Shown: positions 39,499 through 47,218 of the stretch, one piece after another
Layout of the letters: every line of letters starts with the position of its first letter
Numbering within the stretch: position 1 is the first letter of the stretch
Origin: Streptomyces gilvus
GTDB taxonomy: Bacteria; Actinomycetota; Actinomycetes; Streptomycetales; Streptomycetaceae
NCBI RefSeq assembly: GCF_022513565.1
Contig: NZ_JAKWBE010000008.1
Coordinates: 62,001 to 126,000 of the forward strand
Reading direction: 5' to 3'
Length of the DNA: 64,000 nucleotides
Notes under the pieces: model-generated
Told to the model about the DNA's origin: nothing
What the model saw: only the letters and a program-made list of their open reading frames with translations
Database searches by the model: none
Translations under genes and position numbers: made by a program

Positions 39499-40065
39499 GT
39501 GGGCACTGTCGTCGACGACGCGGCCTCCATGGAGTTCCATGCCTTCTTCGAGCGGCACTACGCCGAACTGTCCCGGCTCGCCCATCTGTTGACCGGCGAG
39601 GCGGACGCGGCCGACGACCTGGCCGCGGACGCGCTGCTCGCCCTGTGGCACCGCTGGGACCGCGTGCGCGCGGCCGATCACCCGGTCGCCTACGCCCGTG
39701 GCGTCGTCGCCAACCTGGCCCGCACCAGGATCCGCAGCGCCGTGCGCGAGCGCCGGCGGATCTCGCTGTTCTGGTCGCAGCGCGAGGAGAAGACCGAGAA
39801 CCCGGACATCGCGGGCGTGGTCGATGTGCAGGAGGCCCTGCGCAGGCTGCCGTTCCGCAAGCGGGCCTGTGTGGTGCTGCGGCACGCCTTCGACCTGTCG
39901 GAGAAGGACACCGCGCTCGCCCTGGGTGTTTCCGTCGGTACGGTTAAGTCCCAGACGTCCAAGGGGATGGCCGAGCTGCAGAAGATCCTCGGTTCCCGGG
40001 GCGCCCCACAGAAGGTGCACGCGGCGATGGCGCGCGGCGGCGAGACCGGAGGAACGGACCGATGA
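39499..40065 (+). CDS. ECF (sigma-E/SAF-type) RNA polymerase sigma factor
   Basis: Group 4 sigma factor of 188 residues with region 2 (FFERHYAELSRLAHLLTGEA to about residue 85) and region 4 (FRKRACVVLRHAFDLSEKDTALALGVSVGTVKSQTSKG), as in the actinobacterial SAF family. The GTG start at 39499 has AGGAAGGG six bases upstream; the open frame continues upstream (an ATG at 39475) but lacks a ribosome site. It overlaps the next gene, which encodes a single-pass membrane protein, by 4 bases (ATGA). This is typical for a sigma factor with its controlling partner. Confidence 0.88.
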   Translation: MGTVVDDAASMEFHAFFERHYAELSRLAHLLTGEADAADDLAADALLALWHRWDRVRAADHPVAYARGVVANLARTRIRSAVRERRRISLFWSQREEKTENPDIAGVVDVQEALRRLPFRKRACVVLRHAFDLSEKDTALALGVSVGTVKSQTSKGMAELQKILGSRGAPQKVHAAMARGGETGGTDR

Positions 40066-40913
40066 GGCAGCAGGACGTGCACGACGAGCTGCGCGCCCGG
40101 CTGCACGAGGCGGCCGAGGCGCACGAGCCGGACCGGGCCCGCATCCTGGCCCGCGTCGAGCGGGGCATGACCCGCCAGGACCGCCGCGACCACCGGGCGA
40201 CCCGTCCCCCGGTGTGGGGCTGGGCCAGGGTCGTGGGTGCCACGGCGGCGGTGGCCGGCATGCTCGCGGTCGGCGGGTACGCGGTGGCGTCGGCGGTGAA
40301 GGACGACCCGCCCACCCGGCAGCAGACGGTCGAGACCTCGCCGACGCCCACGCCGTCACCGGACGCGACCAGCCGGGCGCCGCTGCCGCCGGTGGACCCG
40401 GCCCCGAGCCGGGCGACCGAGTCGACGCACCGGCCGAGCGGCACCCCGTCCACCGCGCCGCCCTCGGCCTCCGTCTCCGTCCTGCCGTCCGCCGGCGGGG
40501 AGAGCGACGGCCCGCTGTGGTCGGACGGTTCGGTCGACCCACACAGCAACGACTTCTGGGCGCAGAGCAACGTCACGCTCAAGACCCAGAAGGAACTCAC
40601 CGCCCTGACCGTGCAGTTGAAGGTCGAGGAGACCGGCGGGGTGAGCTCGGCCGGGGCCTGGCGCTCGCTGCCGGAGCAGGACTTCACCTTCACGGTCGGC
40701 GAGCAGGACGGGTTCCTGGTCTACACCTGGGTGCTCAAGGAGGGCCGTACGGTCCCCAAGGGCGAGTGGGTGTTCGCCGGGCAGTACAACCACCAGCGCG
40801 GCGGCCGGGACGCCCGGGACGACTCGTACACGATCAACGCGACGGCGGACGGCGATCGGCGGGCGGTGGGCGGCGACTTCGCGGCGCACAGCTCCGGCGA
40901 GGGCGACTCGTAA
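40062..40913 (+). CDS. Single-pass membrane protein, candidate anti-sigma partner
   Basis: The 283-residue protein has a cytoplasmic N-terminal part of about 50 residues rich in Arg and Glu, one transmembrane helix (about 54-78), a Pro/Thr/Ser spacer (about 82-145) and an extracellular domain of about 130 residues. It lacks the HxxxCxxC zinc motif of standard anti-sigma factors. The translational coupling to the ECF sigma gene and the membrane layout argue for a role in holding or sensing for that sigma factor (inference). The outer domain shows no family I can name. Confidence 0.7.
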   Translation: MRQQDVHDELRARLHEAAEAHEPDRARILARVERGMTRQDRRDHRATRPPVWGWARVVGATAAVAGMLAVGGYAVASAVKDDPPTRQQTVETSPTPTPSPDATSRAPLPPVDPAPSRATESTHRPSGTPSTAPPSASVSVLPSAGGESDGPLWSDGSVDPHSNDFWAQSNVTLKTQKELTALTVQLKVEETGGVSSAGAWRSLPEQDFTFTVGEQDGFLVYTWVLKEGRTVPKGEWVFAGQYNHQRGGRDARDDSYTINATADGDRRAVGGDFAAHSSGEGDS

Positions 40914-41017
40914 AAAAGTCCGCGCCAGGCGGCAACCCTTTTCCTCCGCTGCGGCGACCAGGAAGCGCACGGCTCCCTCCACCCAGCTGAGTTTCACGTA
41001 CGACGGGATCTCGACCC

Positions 41018-42700
41018 TTGAGCGCGCACAAGAAGCACCTCACCCGCAGACGGGTACTCGGGGCCTCCGCGATCGGCGCGGCCGCCACCGGCGCCGCCGT
41101 CGCGGGCGGCACCGGCCTCCTCACGACCGCGTCCGCCGCCGGCTTCGGCTACCGCGACGACGGCGGGAACTACGTCGTCGACACCGGAGCCTCCCTGGTC
41201 TTCAAGGTCTCCAAGTCGACCGGGGACCTCACCTCCCTCGTCTACAAGGGCAAGGAGTACGAGGGCTACGGCGGCAAGCACTCGCACGTCGAGTCGGGCC
41301 TCGGCGCCTCCACGGTCACCGTCCGGCAGTCCGGCGGGACCGTCCTGATCAAGGTCGTGCACGGGCCGATCACCCAGTGGTACGCGGCCCGCAGCGGCCA
41401 GAACAACGTCTATCTGTGGACGAACAAGGCGGACGCCTCCTTCACCGCGACCCGCTACATCGTCCGCGTCAGGCCCGGCATCTTCCCCAACAGCGGCTCG
41501 GACGCCTGGGACTCGACGAAGGACAAGATCATCGAGGCCGGTGACGTCTGGCGGGCCCCGGACGGCACCACCCACTCCAAGCACTACTCGGGCAAGCGGA
41601 CCATCGACTACGACTACGTCGGCTTCACAACCGGCTCGGTCGGTCTGTGGCTGGTTCGGTCCAACCACGAGAAGGCGTCGGGCGGCCCGTTCTACCGCTC
41701 CCTGCTGCGCCACTCCAACGAGGGCGGCGCCGGGCTCTACGAGATCCTGCACTACAACGAGGCCCAGACCGAGGCGGAACGTTTCGGCCTCCAGGGTCCG
41801 TACGTCATCGCCTTCACCGACGGCGGCGCGCCCTCCTCCGGTCTCTTCCACGCCGACCTCGACACCACCTGGGCCGACGGCCTCGGCATCACCGGCTGGG
41901 TGGGCAGGGCGGGTCGCGGCAAGGTGGCGGGCGTCGGGCTCAAGGGCATGGACGCCACGTACGCCTACACCGTGGGGTTCGCCAACGAGGACGCCCAGTA
42001 CTGGGCGAGGGCGGCGGCCGGCACCGGCGCCTTCTCCTGCAAGGGGATGCTTCCGGGGACGTACACGCTCACCGTCTACAAGAACGAACTCGCCGTCCAC
42101 ACCGAGTCGGTGAAGGTCACCGCGGGCGCCACGACCTCCCTGCACACCCTCACCCTCACCGGCGACCCCTCGAAGGCGGCCACCGTCTGGCGGCTCGGCG
42201 ACTGGGACGGCACGCCCGGCGAGTTCAAGAACGCCAAGCTGATGACGTACGCGCATCCGTCCGACGCCCGGGCCGCCAAGTGGACCGGGAACGTCACGAT
42301 CGGCAGCGGCGGCGAGGCGGCGTCCTTCCCGGCGTACATCTGGAAGGACGTCAACGGCGGCGTCCTGGTCTACTTCAAGTTGACCAGTGCCCAGGCGGCC
42401 GCCGCGCACACGCTGCGGATCGGGGTGACGGACGCGTTCTCGGGCGGGCGGCCCCGGGTCACCGTCAACGACTGGGTCTCGGCCATTCCCACAGCGCCCT
42501 CACAGCCCTCGACGCGCTCTCTCACCACGGGTTCGTACCGGGGAAACAACCACACCTTCACTTTCAGCGTCCCTTCCAGTGCGTGGAAGTCGGACGTACG
42601 TCAGTTCAACGTACTGAAGCTCGACGTGGTGAGCGGTTCGGGCGGCACAGGGTTTCTGAGCGCCGGGACCTCGTTCGACTGCATGGACCTGCTGGCCTGA
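41018..42700 (+). CDS. Secreted rhamnogalacturonan lyase, PL4 family
   Basis: Exported polysaccharide lyase of 560 residues that cleaves the rhamnogalacturonan I backbone by beta-elimination. A Tat-type signal (TRRRVLGAS, cleavage near residue 41) precedes the PL4 catalytic domain (VFKVSKSTGDLTSLVYKGKE, near 56), a central FnIII-like domain (LPGTYTLTVYKNE) and a C-terminal CBM-like sandwich (VWRLGDWDGTPGEFKNA onward). The TTG at 41018 is the probable start. The gene lies 104 bases after the sigma/partner pair and ends at a strong bidirectional hairpin. Confidence 0.88.
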   Translation: MSAHKKHLTRRRVLGASAIGAAATGAAVAGGTGLLTTASAAGFGYRDDGGNYVVDTGASLVFKVSKSTGDLTSLVYKGKEYEGYGGKHSHVESGLGASTVTVRQSGGTVLIKVVHGPITQWYAARSGQNNVYLWTNKADASFTATRYIVRVRPGIFPNSGSDAWDSTKDKIIEAGDVWRAPDGTTHSKHYSGKRTIDYDYVGFTTGSVGLWLVRSNHEKASGGPFYRSLLRHSNEGGAGLYEILHYNEAQTEAERFGLQGPYVIAFTDGGAPSSGLFHADLDTTWADGLGITGWVGRAGRGKVAGVGLKGMDATYAYTVGFANEDAQYWARAAAGTGAFSCKGMLPGTYTLTVYKNELAVHTESVKVTAGATTSLHTLTLTGDPSKAATVWRLGDWDGTPGEFKNAKLMTYAHPSDARAAKWTGNVTIGSGGEAASFPAYIWKDVNGGVLVYFKLTSAQAAAAHTLRIGVTDAFSGGRPRVTVNDWVSAIPTAPSQPSTRSLTTGSYRGNNHTFTFSVPSSAWKSDVRQFNVLKLDVVSGSGGTGFLSAGTSFDCMDLLA

Positions 42701-42739
42701 GCCCCCCTCGGCCGGCAGCCGCCGACTGAGCCCCCCTCG
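42697..42739 (+). repeat. 14-bp direct repeat at the PL4 stop
   Basis: CTGAGCCCCCCTCG occurs at 42697-42710, covering the PL4 stop codon, and again at 42726-42739. The two copies are 29 bases apart, start to start. It looks like a small local duplication just before the terminator. Confidence 0.75.
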
Positions 42740-42748
42740 TCGGCGAAG

Positions 42749-42782
42749 GGACGCCCCGCCGGCGACGACCGGCGGGGCGTCC
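42749..42782. terminator. Bidirectional terminator between PL4 and PL9 genes
   Basis: A perfect 14-bp stem (42749-42762 with 42769-42782; GGACGCCCCGCCGG arm) with a 6-base loop lies between two convergent genes. There is no long T-run, as is common for GC-rich actinomycete terminators. The PL9 stop follows 18 bases later. Confidence 0.8.
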
Positions 42783-42799
42783 GTGTCTCCACAGGCCGG

Positions 42800-43954
42800 T
42801 CAGTTCATGCTCGCGCCGATGGCCGTGGACCCCGTGGTGAGGAAGGTGGTCGCGGGCAGGGAGCCGTCGGCCTTGCGCGCGCCGTACGCGCTCGTCGCGT
42901 CCGTCGACCTGAAGGCCGGCGTGCTGACGCCGCTGTCCCAGTTGTTCGCGGCGGAGACGGTGTGGGAGCTCAGCTTGTCCAGACCGCCCCGGTCGCTCAC
43001 CGCCAGGTTGCGTGCGAGCCTGGCCCGGCCCGTGGCGAAGAAGAACCCCGCCTCCCCGTTGGCGTAGGCGGTGTTGCGGTTCAGCGCGATGGCACCGGTG
43101 TTGGAGTTCTCGGTGAACCCGTTCAGCGTGTTGTCCCAGGCCGCGTCGTTGTTGACGACGTGCGCCACCGCCACGCCCCCGCCGCCGAGCTTGAACCCGT
43201 TGCCGTTGCCCTGGAACGCCGGGTCGTCCCACCGGTTCTTTCCGTTGCCGAAGGCCCAGCTGTGCTCGACGGTGACCGGCGAGGAGAACTGCCACAGGTC
43301 GAGCCCGTCGTCCGAGTTGTCGTAGAGGCGGGCGCCGGTGACCCTGTTGCCGGTGCCGGAGCCGAACTTGACGGCGATCCCGTCCGCGTTCTGCCCGTGT
43401 CCGGCCGCGTCGTAGTTGCCGTGACTGTCCAGGTTCTGCACGAGGTTGTCCACCGTGTCGTCGCCGCGCAGGGTGAAGCCCGAGTCGCCGTTGTCCGCGG
43501 TGACGAGGTTCTTGAAGACTCCGCCGGTGGAGGAGGTGACGACGAAGCCCTGCGCCGGGGAGTTCTGGAAGGTGAGGTTCTGGACGGTCCAGTAGCTGCC
43601 GTAGATCCCGGCCAGCCAGGAGCCGGCGGGCAGCTTGGAGCCGTCGATCCGCACCTTCTCGGTGCCATAGGCACGCAGGGTGATCCGGTTCGAACTGGTG
43701 CCGCTCGCTGTCGACTTGAGAGTGGCCGTCGGGTAGTACGTCCCTCCGCGCACCTGGATGACGGTGCCGGCGGCCGCGTTCCTCACGGCCGACTCCAGCT
43801 GCGCGGTCGTCGACACGGTGACGGTCGTCGTCGCGGCCTGGGCGCCGCCGTTCGACAGGCCCAGGTACACGCCGCCCGCCCCGGCGGAGAGCGCCACCGC
43901 CGCGGCGATGGAGAGCGTGCGCGTCCTGCGGTGGCGTCCGGTGCTCAGTCGCAC
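42800..43954 (-). CDS. Secreted right-handed beta-helix pectate lyase, PL9 type
   Basis: Exported enzyme of 384 residues. A signal peptide (Arg-rich start, hydrophobic core, cleavage near QAA, about residue 40) precedes a parallel beta-helix domain with repeated Asn/Gly-rich coils. GTVIQVRGGTYYPTATLK, ADNGDSGFTL, GHGQNADGIAVKFGSGTGN and YDNSDDGLDLWQF match PL9/PelL-type pectate lyases, which use a Lys base and Ca2+. The GTG at 43954 follows GAGGAAAGGAAC. It is convergent with PL4 and divergent from the tandem GH43 gene. The exact linkage cut (polygalacturonate or rhamnogalacturonan) is inferred. Confidence 0.84.
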   Translation of the reverse strand: MRLSTGRHRRTRTLSIAAAVALSAGAGGVYLGLSNGGAQAATTTVTVSTTAQLESAVRNAAAGTVIQVRGGTYYPTATLKSTASGTSSNRITLRAYGTEKVRIDGSKLPAGSWLAGIYGSYWTVQNLTFQNSPAQGFVVTSSTGGVFKNLVTADNGDSGFTLRGDDTVDNLVQNLDSHGNYDAAGHGQNADGIAVKFGSGTGNRVTGARLYDNSDDGLDLWQFSSPVTVEHSWAFGNGKNRWDDPAFQGNGNGFKLGGGGVAVAHVVNNDAAWDNTLNGFTENSNTGAIALNRNTAYANGEAGFFFATGRARLARNLAVSDRGGLDKLSSHTVSAANNWDSGVSTPAFRSTDATSAYGARKADGSLPATTFLTTGSTAIGASMN

Positions 43955-44099
43955 GGGGCGTTCCTTTCCTCGGGAGAAGCTACGCGCTCCAGTCGCCGCC
44001 ATGGCCGAAAGAGGTTGCCGTGGAGCAGGAAATCCCTTGAAACTCTCATGGAGCCACACCGCACCCAACAGAAACAATCACATTCCGACAGGATTGCCT
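43955..44099. promoter_or_regulatory. Divergent spacer between PL9 and tandem GH43
   Basis: A 145-base region that should carry both promoters. It is relatively AT-rich near 44030-44090 (including ACAGAAACAATCACATT). The PL9 ribosome site lies at its left end and ACAGGA, seven bases before the GH43 GTG, at the right. No AAGCGCTT-type palindrome is present here. Confidence 0.4.
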
Positions 44100-46220
44100 G
44101 TGAACCACCCCAAGTACGCCGGCTACCTCTTCGTCTACTTCACCGGCGAGGACACCGCCGACGGCGAACAGATCCGCTACGCCCTCAGCCGCGGCGACGA
44201 CCCGCTGCACTGGCGGGAGCTGAACCAGGGCAGGCCCGTTCTGACCTCCGACATCGGAGAGAAGGGACTGCGCGATCCGTTCGTCATCCGCTCCCCCGAG
44301 GGCGACAGGTTCTATCTGATCGCGACCGACCTGCGCATGTACGGCGACAGCGGCGGGAGCTGGGACGAGGTCCAGCGGCACGGCAGCACGTCGGTCATGG
44401 TCTGGGAGTCCACCGACCTGGTCCACTGGACCGACCGGCGCCTGGTCCGGGTCGCCCCGGACAACGCGGGCAACGTCTGGGCCCCGGAGGCCTGTTGGGA
44501 CGAATCCCGCGGCGAGTACGTCGTCTTCTGGGCGTCGAAGCTGTACGCCGACGACGATCCGGCCCACACGGCCGACACCCACAACCGCATGATGTACGCG
44601 ACCACGAAGGACTTCCACACCTTCGGCACGCCCCGGATCTGGTCCGACCCGGGCCACTCGGTGATCGACTCGACGGTGATCCGGCACGGGGACGCCTACT
44701 ACCGCTTCACCAAGGACGAGCGCGACCCGTCCTCCGGCTCCCCCGGCTCGAAGTTCATCACCGCGGAGAAGTCGACAAGCCTGACCGCGACCAGGTACGA
44801 CTTCCTCGGCGACCGCATCGGCGGCGGGTCGATCGAGCACGGTGAGGGGCCGACGGTCTTCCGGTCCAACACCGAGGAGAAGTGGTACCTGTTCATCGAC
44901 GAGTACGGCGGACGCGGTTACGTCCCCTTCGAGACCACCGACCTCGACTCCGGCACCTGGACCATGTCCGCCGACCACCAGCTGCCCACAAGTCCCCGCC
45001 ACGGCACGGTCCTTCCGGTGACGCGCGAGGAGTACGACCGGCTGCTGGCCGCCTACCCCGCCACTCCCGCGTCGGTGGTGGACGTGACGGCGGCGGGTCA
45101 GCGGGCGTACGCCGTCGTGACGGAGGCGTCCTCGAAGGTCGTGCTGCCGGTGCAGCCGGACGCCGATCTCTCCCGTCTCGCACCGGAGTTGGCGGTGGCC
45201 GAGGGCGCGACCCTGACCCCCGCATCCGGTACGGCCCGCGACTTCCGCACCCCGCGGACGTACACCGTGACCGCCGCTGGGGGTACCTCCCAGGCTTTTG
45301 GCACTGGGAGAGGCTCCACCCGCACCTGGACCGTCGAGGCCGTCCGCACCGGCGGCCCAGTCCTGCCCGGCCTGACCGCCGACCCCGACGCGCACCATCT
45401 GGACGGCCGGTACTGGATTTTCCCGACGACGGACGGCCACCCGGGCTGGGCCAGCACGAGTTTCCGGGCGTACTCCTCGCCGGACCTGGTCCACTGGGAG
45501 GACCACGGGGTCGTTCTCGACCTGGGGAGGGACGTCTCCTGGGCGGACTCGTACGCGTGGGCGCCCACGATCGCCGGGCGCGACGGCAGGTACTACTTCT
45601 ACTTCTGCGCCGAGCAGCAGATCGGCGTCGCGGTGGCCGACTCGCCGGCCGGCCCGTTCACGGACGCGCTGGGCGAACCCCTGATCGCGAAAGGGCAGTT
45701 CGCCGGCCAGATGATCGACCCGGCCGTCTTCACGGACGACGACGGGACGTCGTACCTCTACTGGGGCAACATGCACGCGTACGTCGTGCCGCTGAACGAC
45801 GACATGACCTCCTTCGACCCGTCCAAGGTCGAGGAGATCACCCCGCGCGACTTCCGCGAGGGCTCCTTCGTCGTCAAGCGCCAGGGCACGTACTACTTCA
45901 TGTGGTCCGAGGACGACACCCGCAGCGAGGACTACCACGTGGCCTACGCGACGGGACCGTCCCCGCTCGGCCCGTGGACCGAGCGGGGGACGATCCTGTC
46001 CAAGCGCCCCGAGTACGGCATCCTCGGCACCGGCCACCACTCCGTGGTGAAGGCGCCCGGCGCCGACGAGTGGTACGTCGTCTACCACCGGTTCGCCCTG
46101 AACGGCCCCGGCAGGCCCGGCGGGGACGGCATGCACCGGGAGACGGCGATCGATCGGCTGTGGTTCGCCCCGGACGGTACCCTTCAGCCGGTCGTGCCCA
46201 CCCTGGAGGGCCTCAGCTGA
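44100..46220 (+). CDS. Tandem-domain GH43 glycosidase without signal peptide
   Basis: The 706-residue protein carries two GH43 five-bladed propellers. The first (residues 1 to about 310) shows GLRDPFVIR, NVWAPEACW and GEGPTVF; the second (from about 425) shows DPDAHHLDGRYWIF, YAWAPTI, QMIDPAVF and FREGSFVVK. Acidic residues for the usual Asp/Asp/Glu triad appear present in both. An Ig-like linker region (about 330-420) contains a repeat-derived insertion. The GTG at 44100 (VNHPKYAGYLF) starts the homology and no signal peptide is visible, suggesting cytoplasmic action on imported arabino- or xylo-oligomers. Its end overlaps the convergent HAD gene by 8 bases. Confidence 0.83.
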   Translation: MNHPKYAGYLFVYFTGEDTADGEQIRYALSRGDDPLHWRELNQGRPVLTSDIGEKGLRDPFVIRSPEGDRFYLIATDLRMYGDSGGSWDEVQRHGSTSVMVWESTDLVHWTDRRLVRVAPDNAGNVWAPEACWDESRGEYVVFWASKLYADDDPAHTADTHNRMMYATTKDFHTFGTPRIWSDPGHSVIDSTVIRHGDAYYRFTKDERDPSSGSPGSKFITAEKSTSLTATRYDFLGDRIGGGSIEHGEGPTVFRSNTEEKWYLFIDEYGGRGYVPFETTDLDSGTWTMSADHQLPTSPRHGTVLPVTREEYDRLLAAYPATPASVVDVTAAGQRAYAVVTEASSKVVLPVQPDADLSRLAPELAVAEGATLTPASGTARDFRTPRTYTVTAAGGTSQAFGTGRGSTRTWTVEAVRTGGPVLPGLTADPDAHHLDGRYWIFPTTDGHPGWASTSFRAYSSPDLVHWEDHGVVLDLGRDVSWADSYAWAPTIAGRDGRYYFYFCAEQQIGVAVADSPAGPFTDALGEPLIAKGQFAGQMIDPAVFTDDDGTSYLYWGNMHAYVVPLNDDMTSFDPSKVEEITPRDFREGSFVVKRQGTYYFMWSEDDTRSEDYHVAYATGPSPLGPWTERGTILSKRPEYGILGTGHHSVVKAPGADEWYVVYHRFALNGPGRPGGDGMHRETAIDRLWFAPDGTLQPVVPTLEGLS
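45277..45318 (+). repeat. Hairpin repeat-like insertion inside the tandem GH43 gene
   Basis: The sequence contains the near-palindrome CTGGGGGTACCTCCCAG (45277-45293) and a perfect 7-bp inverted repeat, CTCCCAG (45287-45293) and CTGGGAG (45304-45310). It resembles short hairpin repeats found between Streptomyces genes (from memory). It encodes GGTSQAFGTGRGST within an Ig-like strand pair where homologues usually have a short turn (inference), and it keeps the frame. Confidence 0.55.
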
Positions 46221-47010
46221 CGAAGTACGTCGGGTTCGGCAGCTTGTACGTGCGGTCGGCGTAGCCGCCGTCGAGGTCGGAGTACTGGTCGCCGAAGTTG
46301 GCGACGATCTCGTACCCGAGGTCGTCCTCGATGTGCTTGCGCGTGCCGGACTTGTACTGCACGGTCGTGCAGGTCCAGGTGCCGGGGGTGGCGCAGGAGC
46401 TCAGGTAGGACGGCGGGTTGGCCGCGTTCTTGAGGAACATGTGGTCGGCGTCGAGGTTCACGTCGGCGCCGATCTTCTTCAGGTTCTCCACGGCGGCGGT
46501 GCGCTGCGCCTCGCTCAGGCCCGAGTTGTAGAAGACCTCGACGCCCTTCTTCTCCGCGTACCGGACGAGTTCCGCGCTGCCGAAGACACCCGGGCGGTCG
46601 GCCTTGTTGACGTACGCAGCCCAGGTGGCCGAGTTGTACGTGTAGTTGTAGCGCTTCTCGTAGTCGAGGCTGAGCAGCAGCGTGTCGTCGATGTCGAAGA
46701 CGACGGCGGGCTTCTCGCCCCGGTGGTGCGCCTTGCGGGCCGCCCGGTCGATGTACGTGCGGGCCGCGGCGTCGATGCGCGCCAGGTCCTTGGCGTACGG
46801 GCTGGCCGGGGACGCCTGGTACACGCCGTTGGCGTCCGCCGTGGTGCCGTAGTAGCTGTCGATGTCCTTCACCAGGAGCCCGATGTTGTAGGGCTCGTGG
46901 GTGGAGTTCGCGGTGGACTGACCGGCCGTGGCCGCGCCGGCGCCGTAGAGGGCGGCACCGGCGAGCGCACAGGTGGCGGCGACGGCCACGAAACGCAGTG
47001 TCTTATGCAT
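46213..47010 (-). CDS. Secreted HAD-superfamily (class B/P5-type) acid phosphatase
   Basis: Exported phosphatase-like protein of 265 residues. A signal peptide ends near residue 30 (GAATAG). The HAD nucleophile motif is intact: VVFDIDDTLLLS (Asp106, Asp108). A Thr/Ser in VFYNSGLSEAQR, the Lys in KSGTRKHIEDDLG and the DQYSDLDGG acidic motif complete the site. It resembles plant acid-phosphatase/HAD IIIB proteins. Start is an ATG. It converges on the tandem GH43 gene, overlapping by 8 bases. Probably scavenges phosphate outside the cell; no direct link to pectin use is evident. Confidence 0.85.
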   Translation of the reverse strand: MHKTLRFVAVAATCALAGAALYGAGAATAGQSTANSTHEPYNIGLLVKDIDSYYGTTADANGVYQASPASPYAKDLARIDAAARTYIDRAARKAHHRGEKPAVVFDIDDTLLLSLDYEKRYNYTYNSATWAAYVNKADRPGVFGSAELVRYAEKKGVEVFYNSGLSEAQRTAAVENLKKIGADVNLDADHMFLKNAANPPSYLSSCATPGTWTCTTVQYKSGTRKHIEDDLGYEIVANFGDQYSDLDGGYADRTYKLPNPTYFVS

Positions 47011-47028
47011 GACAGGTTTCTACGCGCG

Positions 47029-47175
47029 TCACCGACCTTCCGTCAACGTTCGGTTCTTCGTGGCGGTCGAGTTGCTGACGACGACGGTCGCGGCCTGCGC
47101 CTGGCCGGGGAGCACGGCGAGTCCGGTGCCGAGCGCAAGAGCGACGGTGTGGGTGAGAGCGGTACGACGAGATAT
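47029..47175 (-). pseudogene. Relic of a secreted-protein gene (signal peptide only, start codon ATA)
   Basis: The reverse strand here reads SRRTALTHTVALALGTG, then LAVLPGQAQAATVVVSNST, a clear Sec signal peptide with an AQA-A cleavage site. Translation ends after about 48 codons at a TGA (47029-47031). The expected start position has ATA (47173-47175) with GAAAGGA ten bases upstream, as if ATG had mutated. No catalytic domain follows. Placed between the phosphatase and the pectinesterase, it was probably once another exported pectinase. Confidence 0.6.
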
Positions 47176-47218
47176 GGAGTGCGGTCCTTTCGTCGTTCTG
47201 GGGGACGGGGGCGGCGCC

